From assembly GCA_002309175.1 (NCBI GenBank), contig DBWX01000011.1, forward strand, positions 1 to 14,430: a stretch of DNA of 14,430 nt. Reading direction: 5' to 3'. Shown here piece by piece: positions 7,767 through 14,349 of this stretch. The notes beneath the pieces are model-generated. The model was not told where the DNA came from, searched no databases, and was given only the letters and a program-made list of their open reading frames with translations. The stretch comes from Ruminococcaceae bacterium UBA1227 (GTDB taxonomy: Bacteria > Bacillota > Clostridia > Oscillospirales > Acutalibacteraceae). Position 1 is the stretch's first letter. Every line of letters starts with the position of its first letter. A program made the position numbers and the translations under genes.

Positions 7767-8487
7767 CCTGGAACAGTACCGCGCGCAGCGCTGCCGCAGC
7801 ATAGAGGACAACTACAAGGAAATCCTCGATAATATCGCAAGGGCGACCGCAAAGCGCAACGTTGAAAACGGCGATGTAAAATTCATGGCTGTGACAAAGA
7901 CCGTCGAACCGTATTTCATAAATCATGCACTCTCGCTCGGCGTGGACCTCATAGGCGAGAACAGGGTGCAGGAGTTCCTCGGCAAGAAACCCGAGCTGAA
8001 CCTGGACGGCGTGGATGCGCATCTGATAGGTCATCTCCAGACAAACAAGGTGAAGCAGATAGTAGGTGAGGTATCGACCATTCAGTCGGTGGATAGCCTC
8101 AAGGTTGCTCAGGAGATTTCAAAAGTCTCGCAGAATAAGGGCCTTACGACAAATGTCCTGGTTGAGGTCAACATAGGCGATGAGCTCTCAAAGAGCGGCA
8201 TTGATCAGAATGAACTTACGGAACTCTGCCATGAAATCGCCGAACTTCCCGGCGTCAAGGTTGAGGGACTTATGGCAATTCCGCCGATATGTGAAACGAG
8301 TGCGGAAGTACGTGGCTTTTTTGCTGATATGTACAAACTGTTTATTGACATTAGTAGTAAAAAAATAGATAATATATATATGCAAATTTTATCTATGGGT
8401 ATGACGTCCGATTATGAAGACGCAATACTCGAAGGTGCAAATCTCGTCAGGGTCGGCTCCGGTCTTTTCGGAGCACGAATATACTAA
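7744..8487 (+). CDS. yggS: YggS/YlmE-family PLP-binding protein
   Basis: Protein of 247 residues, slightly longer than the usual 225-235 because of an N-terminal extension. The family (YggS, YlmE, PLPBP) binds pyridoxal phosphate and keeps vitamin B6 and amino/keto-acid pools balanced. Visible motifs: FMAVTKT with the PLP lysine K52, GVDLIGENRVQE, HLIGHLQTNKVKQI, VNIGDELSKSG, GLMAIPP and LSMGMTSDYEDAI, ending in VRVGSGLFGARIY. It starts at ATG 7744 inside the HlyD-like gene (23-base overlap) with AAGGAT at 7734-7739. Next to sepF it matches the ylmE-sepF order of Bacillus. The stretch 8341-8400 is strikingly AT-rich, with codons unlike the rest of the gene, and contains a promoter-like sequence. 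Confidence 0.95.
   Translation: MTEKSLNDLEQYRAQRCRSIEDNYKEILDNIARATAKRNVENGDVKFMAVTKTVEPYFINHALSLGVDLIGENRVQEFLGKKPELNLDGVDAHLIGHLQTNKVKQIVGEVSTIQSVDSLKVAQEISKVSQNKGLTTNVLVEVNIGDELSKSGIDQNELTELCHEIAELPGVKVEGLMAIPPICETSAEVRGFFADMYKLFIDISSKKIDNIYMQILSMGMTSDYEDAILEGANLVRVGSGLFGARIY
8345..8373 (+). promoter_or_regulatory. Predicted internal promoter for sepF-divIVA within yggS
   Basis: A perfect TTGACA at 8345-8350, a 17-base spacer and GATAAT at 8368-8373 lie inside the 3' part of yggS, in an AT-rich patch. The predicted start near 8380 gives about 120 bases of leader before sepF at 8503. Prediction from sequence only. Confidence 0.6.
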
Positions 8488-8502
8488 ACCGGAGGACACA
8501 CA

Positions 8503-8988
8503 ATGGGTAACTTTATTGACAACATCAAAAAGATCACAGGTTTTGAGCCGGAAGATGAATACGGCGAGGACATGGAAGGTTACGAGGGCTACGAGGAAGA
8601 GGAATATGTTCCCTCCCGCGCTCCCGCATACCAGGAGCCTGACTATCAGGCACCCGCTCCGCGCGGTAAGAGCAGCGCAAACGTTGTTCCTATGGCACCG
8701 AGCAAGGCCATGCTCCAGGTTGTACTTGCAAAGCCCGAGCGTTTTGATGACGCTTCGGCCATTGCCGATCACTTAAACGAGAAGAGAACTGTTGTTTTGA
8801 ATCTTGAGTCTGCCAACAGAGACGTTGCCCGCAGACTTATTGACTTCCTCTCCGGTGTTGCTTATGCCAACGGCGGCCAGCTCAAGAGAGTTGCCAACAG
8901 CACATTCATAATCACACCGTACAACGTAAGCATCACAGGTGACTTACTTGAGGAGCTTGAGAACAGCGGCATGTTCTTCCAGTCATAA
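8503..8988 (+). CDS. sepF: Cell division protein SepF
   Basis: Protein of 161 residues that tethers FtsZ filaments to the membrane and shapes the septum. It has the expected three-part layout: an N-terminal amphipathic membrane-targeting helix (MGNFIDNIKKITGF), an acidic and Pro-rich linker (about 17-62), and the C-terminal SepF/DUF552 domain from about residue 70. That domain shows VLAKPERFDDASAIADHL, VVLNLE, RRLIDFLSGVAYANGG and FIITPYNVSITG. GGAGG at 8491-8495 is 7 bases before the ATG. It lies 15 bases after yggS and 19 before divIVA, the standard Gram-positive division order. The intervening ylmG and ylmH genes of Bacillus are missing here. Confidence 0.96.
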   Translation: MGNFIDNIKKITGFEPEDEYGEDMEGYEGYEEEEYVPSRAPAYQEPDYQAPAPRGKSSANVVPMAPSKAMLQVVLAKPERFDDASAIADHLNEKRTVVLNLESANRDVARRLIDFLSGVAYANGGQLKRVANSTFIITPYNVSITGDLLEELENSGMFFQS

Positions 8989-8993
8989 ATTTT

Positions 8994-8999
8994 GAGGAG
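8994..8999 (+). promoter_or_regulatory. Ribosome binding site that fixes the divIVA start at TTG 9008
   Basis: GAGGAG at 8994-8999 lies 8 bases before TTG 9008. The longer candidate start, GTG at 8999, shares a base with this site and so cannot be served by it. Confidence 0.75.
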
Positions 9000-9007
9000 T
9001 GGTACAA

Positions 9008-9958
9008 TTGCTTACACCTAAGCAGCTTAAATCGCGCAGTTTCCAGATGGCAGGCAGAAATGCCTACAAAGCGGCTGATGTAGACGCTTTCCTTGATGAG
9101 GTCTATGACTCATATGACCAGATGTTCCGTGAAAACGGAGAGCTCGTCAAGAAACTCAACCTTGTAGCTGACAAACTTCAGTCCTACAAGGCCGATGAGG
9201 ACAATATCAGAAACGCACTCCTCACAGCAGAACGTATGAAGGAGTCCATCGTCGCAGAGGCGAATGACAGCGTCAAGTCTTCCATTGAGGATGGAAAAAA
9301 GAAGGCCGATGAGATAGTTTCCGAGGCTGAAAGCAGAGCCGACGAAATCCTCAAGGTCGCTCAGTCCAATGCGGCAAAGCTTCTTGCCAAGGCCCAGGAA
9401 ATCTACGACGATCAGGTCAATTCAATAAAAGAGGAAGCCGACAGAGAAGAGGCTTACCTTCTCAATATCAAGGAACAGTCCGCAAAGGTCCGTGCAGATC
9501 TCATGGACTCTTACCAGAAGCAGATAAGCATCCTTGAGTTCACACCCGACTTCTCAGAGGAAGTCGCAGCAGCACGCGCAAAGAAGAAGGCCGCTCTTGA
9601 GGCCGCCGCTGAAGCGCAGGCAGCTGCAGTTGCTGAGGAGTTTGACAAAAAAGAAGAACCCGTTGAGTCCGATGAGGCTTCTGACAATGCTGACATAGAC
9701 GAGTATCTCGCAGCCGAAGAGCCTGAAGAGGCTGATGAGGCTGAAGAGGCCGAGGAGTCAGAAGAGGCTGAGGAAGCCGAAGAGTCCGAAGAGGAATTTG
9801 AGGACATTGATTCCGGTGACGATCTTTTCGCCGATGTCGATGACGAAGAGGACGAAGAGGACGAAGACGAGAAAGATGACGACGATGACGACGAAGACGA
9901 TGAAGACGAATTCGAAGACATCGACGATGATGACGAGGACGACATATCTCTCTTCTAA
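9008..9958 (+). CDS. divIVA: DivIVA-family septum/pole protein with long acidic tail
   Basis: Protein of 316 residues. DivIVA proteins bind curved membrane at septa and poles and recruit other factors. From TTG 9008 the N-terminus reads MLTPKQLKSRSFQMAGRNAYKAADVDAFLDEV, matching the MLTP start and the membrane-binding, division-site domain. A long coiled coil runs from about residue 35 to 180 (repeated Ala/Glu/Lys heptads), then an Ala-rich helix. The tail from about residue 210 to the end is low complexity: I count 69 Asp/Glu in 107 residues with only three Lys. It ends in DDISLF. Family membership is secure from the N-terminus; the tail is far more acidic than in Bacillus DivIVA (164 residues, no such tail). 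Confidence 0.93.
   Translation: MLTPKQLKSRSFQMAGRNAYKAADVDAFLDEVYDSYDQMFRENGELVKKLNLVADKLQSYKADEDNIRNALLTAERMKESIVAEANDSVKSSIEDGKKKADEIVSEAESRADEILKVAQSNAAKLLAKAQEIYDDQVNSIKEEADREEAYLLNIKEQSAKVRADLMDSYQKQISILEFTPDFSEEVAAARAKKKAALEAAAEAQAAAVAEEFDKKEEPVESDEASDNADIDEYLAAEEPEEADEAEEAEESEEAEEAEESEEEFEDIDSGDDLFADVDDEEDEEDEDEKDDDDDDEDDEDEFEDIDDDDEDDISLF
9634..9955 (+). repeat. Low-complexity GAN-codon tract encoding the DivIVA acidic tail
   Basis: A purine-rich run made almost wholly of GAA, GAG, GAC and GAT codons with some GCN. It includes near-repeats of GAAGAGGAC at 9845-9875 and GAYGAY runs at 9875-9945. It is coding sequence of divIVA, listed separately because such tracts can vary in length by slippage and produce a spurious poly-Ser frame on the opposite strand. 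Confidence 0.8.
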
Positions 9959-9973
9959 AAGAAAGAGGCACTT

Positions 9974-10456
9974 ATGACAATCACACTGACACTCCTTGTG
10001 GTTGCCCTGCTTGTAGGTTTTGACCAGCTTACAAAGTACCTTGTGCTGATTAACGTTAAGCCTGTTGATGCTGTTCCCGTCATTGACAAAGTCATTCAGT
10101 TTCGTTACACCGAAAACACGGGAGCAGCATTTAGCATTTTCAGCGAAAAAACATGGCTGCTATCAATATTTACAGGGGTCATGATAATTGCAGGGCTCCT
10201 GTATTTATTTTTGGGCAAGGCCGATAACAAGCTTCAGTTTGCGTCCCTTGTCCTCATAATCAGCGGCGGTCTGGGTAACCTGATTGACAGGCTGTTTCGC
10301 GGCTTTGTGGTGGATTTCATCGAATATCTCTTCATGGAGTACGCCGTGTTCAACGTCGCGGATATTTTCGTTACAATCGGTGCAGTACTGCTTGTAATCT
10401 CCGTACTTTTCATAAAAAACGGGGGAGAGGAAAAAGATGAGCCCACAGAGCAATGA
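9974..10456 (+). CDS. lspA: Lipoprotein signal peptidase (signal peptidase II)
   Basis: Membrane aspartyl protease of 160 residues that removes signal peptides from diacylglyceryl-modified prolipoproteins. Four hydrophobic segments are visible. Family motifs: FDQLTKYLV near 16-24, NTGAAFSIF at 48-56, GGLGNLIDRLFRGFVVDFIE at 98-117 and FNVADIFVTIG at 126-136. The predicted catalytic pair is D114 and D130. The ATG at 9974 follows divIVA by 15 bases, with AGAGG a few bases upstream. The hydrophilic C-terminus (NGGEEKDEPTEQ) overlaps the rluD-type gene by 20 bases; lspA-rluD is a common bacterial pairing. Confidence 0.97.
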   Translation: MTITLTLLVVALLVGFDQLTKYLVLINVKPVDAVPVIDKVIQFRYTENTGAAFSIFSEKTWLLSIFTGVMIIAGLLYLFLGKADNKLQFASLVLIISGGLGNLIDRLFRGFVVDFIEYLFMEYAVFNVADIFVTIGAVLLVISVLFIKNGGEEKDEPTEQ

Positions 10457-11372
10457 CAACTTTACATTCATCGTTCCCGAAGACATGGACGGTGAACGCA
10501 TAGATACTGCCGTTGCGCTCGCAGACGATTCCCTGACACGCTCCGCCGTCCAGAAGCTTCTTGAAAAGGGAGACGTTTTCTTGAATGAGGAGAGCGTCTC
10601 AAAGAACAGGAAGGTAAAGTGCGGCGACACCGTAAGGGTAATCATTCCCGCTCCCGCGGAGCTTGATATTGTCCCGCAGGATATCCCGCTGGACATAGTA
10701 TACGAGGATGACGACCTTTTAGTCGTCAATAAAGAGAAGGGTATGGTCGTGCACCCGGCACCGGGAAACCCGGACGGCACGCTCGTAAATGCTCTGCTCT
10801 TTCACTGTAAGGGCTCGCTCTCCGGCATAAACGGCGTAATACGCCCCGGCATTGTTCACCGTATAGACAAGGACACCAGCGGTCTTCTTGTCGTCGCGAA
10901 GAACGACGCCGCCCATACCGGGCTCGCGGAGCAGATTAAAGAGCATTCCTTCACCCGCTGCTACAAGGCCGTGGTGCACGGCAGCATAAAGGATGATGAA
11001 GGTACAATAAACGCTCCCATAGGACGAAGCCCCAAAGACAGGAAAAAGATGGCCGTCACGGACAAGAACTCAAGGGAGGCCGTGACCCATTTTGAAGTCC
11101 TTGAGCGATTCAGGGACTACACATACATAAACTGCAGACTTGAGACCGGACGTACACATCAGATACGCGTACACATGGCATACCGCGGAAACCCCGTTGC
11201 CGGTGACACGCTTTACGGTCCGAAGAACACACCGAAAGAACTCGGCGGGCAGTGTCTGCATGCGCAGAAACTCGGATTCGTCCACCCGACCACGGGCGAG
11301 TATATGGAGTTTGAAGCGCCCCTGCCCGATTACTTTGAAAACTTCTTAAGGAAAGTGAGGGACAGCCGATGA
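10437..11372 (+). CDS. rluD: RluA/RluD-family 23S rRNA pseudouridine synthase
   Basis: Protein of 311 residues that isomerises specific uridines to pseudouridine, most likely in 23S rRNA. An N-terminal S4-like RNA-binding domain (about 17-80) is followed by the catalytic domain, with VVNKEKGMVVHPAPG at about 97-110, the signature HRIDKDTSGLLVVAK at 141-155 with catalytic D144, and the C-terminal LETGRTHQIRVHM motif. It starts at ATG 10437 inside lspA, with a GGGGGAGAGG binding site just upstream, and ends on the start of the transketolase gene (ATGA). The exact target site cannot be told from sequence; RluD is the best family match because of the S4 domain and the lspA neighbour. Confidence 0.92.
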   Translation: MSPQSNDNFTFIVPEDMDGERIDTAVALADDSLTRSAVQKLLEKGDVFLNEESVSKNRKVKCGDTVRVIIPAPAELDIVPQDIPLDIVYEDDDLLVVNKEKGMVVHPAPGNPDGTLVNALLFHCKGSLSGINGVIRPGIVHRIDKDTSGLLVVAKNDAAHTGLAEQIKEHSFTRCYKAVVHGSIKDDEGTINAPIGRSPKDRKKMAVTDKNSREAVTHFEVLERFRDYTYINCRLETGRTHQIRVHMAYRGNPVAGDTLYGPKNTPKELGGQCLHAQKLGFVHPTTGEYMEFEAPLPDYFENFLRKVRDSR

Positions 11373-12196
11373 ATGCGGAAACAAAGGCAAAACTCCAAAA
11401 GGATGCCGCAAAGGTACGCATGAGTGTCATCGAAGGCACCTTCAACGCGAAGTCCGGTCATCCGGGCGGATCACTCTCGATAGCTGATATCATCACATAT
11501 CTCTATCTTTATAAGCTCAACATCGATCCCAAAAACCCGAAGTGGGAGGACAGGGATCGCTTCGTACTCTCAAAAGGCCACACAGCGCCCGCTCTGTACG
11601 GTGCTATGGCTCTTAAAGGATTTTTTCCGGAAGAGGAGATAAAGACCCTCAGAAAACCCGACTCGCGTCTTCAGGGCCATCCTTCAATGAATCTGACACC
11701 GGGTGTCGACATGAGCACCGGTTCCCTCGGACAGGGCATATCGGTCGCCGTCGGTATGGCGCTCGGCGCCAAGATCAACAATAAGTCCTTCAGGGTCTAC
11801 ACTGTCCTCGGTGACGGTGAGATTGAAGAGGGTCAGGTCTGGGAAGCCGCAATGTTTGCGAGCGCGAAGAAACTTGACAACCTTGTTGTCGTAGTTGATA
11901 ACAACAATCTCCAGATAGACGGTACAATTGAGGAGGTCAACTCCCCGTATCCCATAGACGAGAAGTTCAAAGCCTTCGGCTTCAATGTCATCAATATTGA
12001 CGGCCATGATTTTGATCAGATAGACGAGGCCTTCACTCAGGCTGAAAACTGCAAGGGTAAGCCCACAGCCATCATTGCAAAGACAATAAAGGGCAAGGGT
12101 GTATCCTTCATGGAAAACCAGGTCGGCTGGCACGGCAAAGGCCCCAACGAAGAGGAATACAATGCGGCTATGGCCGAACTGAAGGAGGCGCTTTAA
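11369..12196 (+). CDS. Transketolase, N-terminal subunit
   Basis: Protein of 275 residues forming the thiamine-diphosphate-binding half of a split transketolase, which moves two-carbon units in the non-oxidative pentose phosphate pathway. Motifs: SGHPGGSLSIADI near 29-41, FVLSKGHTAPALYG, GSLGQGISVAVGMALG, and the ThDP/Mg motif GDGEIEEGQVWEAAMFA ending in VVVDNNNLQIDG. The subunit stops after the pyrophosphate-binding domain, and the rest is supplied by the next gene. The start is ATG 11369, overlapping the upstream stop by 4 bases, with GTGAGG at 11355-11360. Split transketolases are common in Clostridia and archaea, so this is not a frameshift. Confidence 0.96.
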   Translation: MNAETKAKLQKDAAKVRMSVIEGTFNAKSGHPGGSLSIADIITYLYLYKLNIDPKNPKWEDRDRFVLSKGHTAPALYGAMALKGFFPEEEIKTLRKPDSRLQGHPSMNLTPGVDMSTGSLGQGISVAVGMALGAKINNKSFRVYTVLGDGEIEEGQVWEAAMFASAKKLDNLVVVVDNNNLQIDGTIEEVNSPYPIDEKFKAFGFNVINIDGHDFDQIDEAFTQAENCKGKPTAIIAKTIKGKGVSFMENQVGWHGKGPNEEEYNAAMAELKEAL

Positions 12197-12197
12197 T

Positions 12198-13145
12198 ATG
12201 GCAGACATGGTAAAGAAAGCCACCAGGGAAGGCTATGGCGCCGCTCTCCTTGAACTCGGAGAGAAAAATCCTAAGGTTATTGTCATGGACGCTGACCTCG
12301 CGGGTGCCACAAAGACAGGCGTCTTCAAAAAGGCATATCCCGACAGATTTTTCAATGCCGGCATCGCAGAGGGTAACCTCATGGGTGTTGCCGCAGGTCT
12401 TTCCCTCACGGGAAACATAGTTTTCGCGAGCTCGTTCGCTATGTTCGCCGCCGGCAGAGCTTTTGAGCAGATCAGAAACTCAATCGGCTATCCTCATCTC
12501 AATGTCAAAGTGTGTGCGACACACGCAGGCATATCAGTAGGCGAGGACGGCGCGTCTCATCAGTGCAACGAGGACATAGCCCTCATGCGCGTCATACCGG
12601 GCATGACCATAATCAACCCGGCCGACTGGGTTGAGGCAAAGGCCGCGACCATCGCTGCTGCGGACTTTGAAGGCCCTGTGTACATGCGCTTCGGACGCCT
12701 TGCCGTACCCCAGATTTTCGATGAGGAGACCTATAAATTCGAATGGGGTAAAGGCAAAGAACTTTACAGCGGCAGCGATGTCGCGATTATTGCCACCGGT
12801 CTCATGGTAAATGAGGCCCTGATTGCTGCCGAAGAACTGAAGGCAGAGGGCATAAATGCGCGTGTTATCAACATTCACACGATCAAGCCTCTCGATGAGG
12901 AAATAGTCCTCAGGGCCGCAAAAGAGTGTGGCTGCATTGTCACTGCAGAGGAACACAGTATAATCGGCGGTCTCGGCGCAGCTGTCTCCGAATACCTCGC
13001 TGAAAACCTCCCGACTCCGGTTAAGAGAGTGGGCGTAAACGATGTTTACGGCAGGTCCGGTCCTGCGGTCGAGATGCTCAAAATCTACGGCCTCGACGCC
13101 GCTCACATAAAGGAAGCGGCAAAAGAAGTGATTAAAAGGAAGTAA
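12198..13145 (+). CDS. Transketolase, C-terminal subunit
   Basis: Protein of 315 residues, the pyrimidine-binding and C-terminal half of the split transketolase; it should form a heterotetramer with the preceding product. Motifs: VIVMDADLAGATKTGVF, NAGIAEGNLMGVAAGLSLTG (the catalytic glutamate region), FASSFAMFAAGRAFEQIRN, ATHAGISVGEDGASHQCNEDIALMR, and the C-terminal VTAEEHSIIGGLGAAVSEYLAE. The ATG lies one base after the stop of the N subunit, with AAGGAGG at 12182-12188 serving it. The intact reading frame with its own ribosome binding site confirms two true subunits. Its 3' part carries a weaker promoter-like match at 12937-12964. Confidence 0.96.
   Translation: MADMVKKATREGYGAALLELGEKNPKVIVMDADLAGATKTGVFKKAYPDRFFNAGIAEGNLMGVAAGLSLTGNIVFASSFAMFAAGRAFEQIRNSIGYPHLNVKVCATHAGISVGEDGASHQCNEDIALMRVIPGMTIINPADWVEAKAATIAAADFEGPVYMRFGRLAVPQIFDEETYKFEWGKGKELYSGSDVAIIATGLMVNEALIAAEELKAEGINARVINIHTIKPLDEEIVLRAAKECGCIVTAEEHSIIGGLGAAVSEYLAENLPTPVKRVGVNDVYGRSGPAVEMLKIYGLDAAHIKEAAKEVIKRK
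12937..12964 (+). promoter_or_regulatory. Possible internal promoter ahead of the ZIP gene
   Basis: TTGTCA at 12937-12942, a 16-base spacer and TATAAT at 12959-12964, about 190 bases before the ZIP start. The boxes fall in codons for the conserved VTAEEHSIIGG segment, so a chance match is quite possible. Confidence 0.3.
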
Positions 13146-13154
13146 GCGCACGGA

Positions 13155-14009
13155 ATGAGTACTGTTTGGTGGATTGTAATCATAACGGCAATAGCGGGTG
13201 TCTGCGGAACAGGTTTCGGCGGTCTTGTCGGAGCTGTATTAAAGCGTGATTCCGCGAAGGTCGTAAGCCTTCTGCTGTCCTTTGCGGGCGGTGTTATGAT
13301 GGCTGTTGTCTGCTTTGACCTCATCCCTGAGTCCCTCATGCCGGAGGGCGCAACAGAGCCCATTCCCATCTATATTGTCATACTCGGTATTCTGATCGGA
13401 TACGGCGTAGTCTTCCTGCTCAATCACATAATCGACAAGACCACAAACCATGAGATTGCGCATATAGACGAGTCCCATCCGAAGACGGCCGATGACCTGG
13501 ATGAGCTTATTCATTCTGACCATCTTGAAGAACATAAAAAGACCGGACAATTCCGCGATCTCTTCATCGGCGGTATTGTCATGGCCTGCGCAATAGCGCT
13601 TCACAACATGCCCGAAGGCATGGTAATCGGCGCATCATACGCCGGCGCTTCATCAAGCATATTCACAGGCAGCGGCTTTATAATCGCCGTAGTTATAGGA
13701 CTTCACAATATTCCCGAAGGCATGGCCGTATCCGTACCTCTCATCACGGGCGGTATGAGCAGAGTTAAAGCGATACTCGTTACGGCCGCCTCCGGTGCCC
13801 CGACAATCATAGGAGCCCTCATAGGCTACGGTCTCGGTATCTTAAGCCCCATCTGGCTTGCTCTCTCCTTAAGTTTCGCCTCAGGCGCGATGCTCTATGT
13901 CGTCTTCGGCGAGCTTATCCCCGAGTCAATCCTCATGTGGCGTTCCAAGCTGCCTGCCTTCTTCCTTCTGGTAGGTACCGTCGTCGGCCTGATACTGGTT
14001 AACGTATAA
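13155..14009 (+). CDS. ZIP-family divalent metal transporter
   Basis: Integral membrane protein of 284 residues, probably importing zinc or another divalent metal into the cytoplasm. About eight hydrophobic segments are visible. A hydrophilic loop between the third and fourth (about residues 95-132) is rich in His, Asp and Glu, as usual for a metal-binding ZIP loop. The metal site motifs are HNMPEG at 150-155 and HNIPEG at 184-189, both in the family's central helices. The start ATG 13155 is 9 bases after transketolase; AGGAAG at 13137-13142 lies 12 bases upstream, in the end of that gene. It is closest to the ZupT/GufA type. Metal specificity cannot be read from sequence. No metal-regulator operator is evident upstream. 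Confidence 0.92.
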   Translation: MSTVWWIVIITAIAGVCGTGFGGLVGAVLKRDSAKVVSLLLSFAGGVMMAVVCFDLIPESLMPEGATEPIPIYIVILGILIGYGVVFLLNHIIDKTTNHEIAHIDESHPKTADDLDELIHSDHLEEHKKTGQFRDLFIGGIVMACAIALHNMPEGMVIGASYAGASSSIFTGSGFIIAVVIGLHNIPEGMAVSVPLITGGMSRVKAILVTAASGAPTIIGALIGYGLGILSPIWLALSLSFASGAMLYVVFGELIPESILMWRSKLPAFFLLVGTVVGLILVNV

Positions 14010-14017
14010 AAATCCTA

Positions 14018-14046
14018 TTGAAAAAAGTTGAGCTTTAATATATAAT
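14018..14046 (+). promoter_or_regulatory. Promoter of the tRNA-Pro pair
   Basis: TTGAAA at 14018-14023, a 17-base spacer and a perfect TATAAT at 14041-14046. The expected start near 14053 is about 15 bases before the first tRNA. A GC-rich stretch (AAGTCGCG) follows the -10 box, as might be seen at stringently controlled stable-RNA promoters. No terminator separates the ZIP gene from it. Confidence 0.8.
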
Positions 14047-14067
14047 GTTCAAGTCGCGAAAAAACGT

Positions 14068-14144
14068 CGGGGTGTAGCGCAGTTTGGTAGCGCGCTTGCT
14101 TCGGGAGCAAGAGGCCGGGAGTTCGAGTCTCCCCACTCCGACCA
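14068..14144 (+). tRNA. tRNA-Pro (anticodon CGG)
   Basis: A 77-base tRNA with encoded CCA. The acceptor stem CGGGGTG pairs with CACTCCG, the D stem is GCGC/GCGC, and the anticodon stem CTTGC/GCAAG holds the loop TTCGGGA, giving anticodon CGG for codon CCG. The T stem is GGGAG/CTCCC with loop TTCGAGT. The first pair C1-G72 and G36-G37 fit tRNA-Pro. CCG is a frequent proline codon in the genes of this window. Confidence 0.96.
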
Positions 14145-14167
14145 CAAAGCGCGTAACAATAAAACAA

Positions 14168-14244
14168 CGGGGTGTAGCGCAGGTTGGTAGCGCGCTTGCT
14201 TAGGGAGCAAGAGGCCAGGAGTTCAAGTCTCCTCACTCCGACCA
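14168..14244 (+). tRNA. tRNA-Pro (anticodon AGG, adenosine at wobble position)
   Basis: A 77-base tandem copy exactly 100 bases downstream of the CGG gene, also with encoded CCA. The anticodon loop is TTAGGGA, so position 34 is A, giving anticodon AGG for CCU. Other changes are one D-loop base (T to G), one T-loop base (G to A) and a compensated T-stem pair (G-C to A-T at 49-65). All stems remain intact, arguing for a working gene. A34 tRNAs other than tRNA-Arg(ACG) are uncommon in bacteria. Confidence 0.93.
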
Positions 14245-14245
14245 G

Positions 14246-14274
14246 AAAAGGGAGCGGTTTGCCGCTCCCTTTTT
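14246..14274 (+). terminator. Intrinsic terminator of the tRNA-Pro pair
   Basis: GGGAGCGG at 14250-14257 pairs perfectly with CCGCTCCC at 14262-14269 around a TTTG loop, followed by a T tract at 14270-14274. The A run at 14246-14249 can extend the stem. Confidence 0.93.
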
Positions 14275-14298
14275 GTTATGTCAATTTGACGGGCTTTG

Positions 14299-14307
14299 TG
14301 ATATAAT
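14299..14307 (+). promoter_or_regulatory. Extended -10 promoter for the antiporter gene
   Basis: TG-N-TATAAT at 14299-14307. No good -35 lies 16-18 bases upstream (TTGACG at 14286-14291 is only 10 bases away), so this looks like an extended -10 promoter. The predicted start near 14314 gives an AT-rich leader of about 36 bases before ATG 14350. Confidence 0.55.
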
Positions 14308-14349
14308 AAATTGTATACATTTTAATTTATATATTTAAATGAGGATTTT

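Noticed and set aside
8414..8776. Plus-strand frame of 120 codons overlapping the end of yggS and the start of sepF
   Set aside because: Out-of-frame shadow of two certain genes, with no ribosome binding site and no recognisable motif.
9511..9945. Minus-strand frame encoding a poly-serine protein
   Set aside because: Mirror of the GAN-codon tract of the DivIVA tail; pure low complexity.
11369..13145. Two half-length transketolase genes as a possible frameshifted single gene
   Set aside because: The second gene has its own AAGGAGG site and ATG, and split transketolase subunits are normal in Clostridia.
13679..13684. TATAAT inside the ZIP gene
   Set aside because: No -35 match upstream and no gene that needs it; the tRNA pair has its own good promoter.
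14015..14236. Minus-strand 73-codon open frame across the tRNA-Pro genes, with a peptide like GETRTPGLLLPKQARYQTALHP
   Set aside because: It is the antisense of the tRNA sequence itself, a well-known kind of misannotated protein; both tRNAs fold perfectly.
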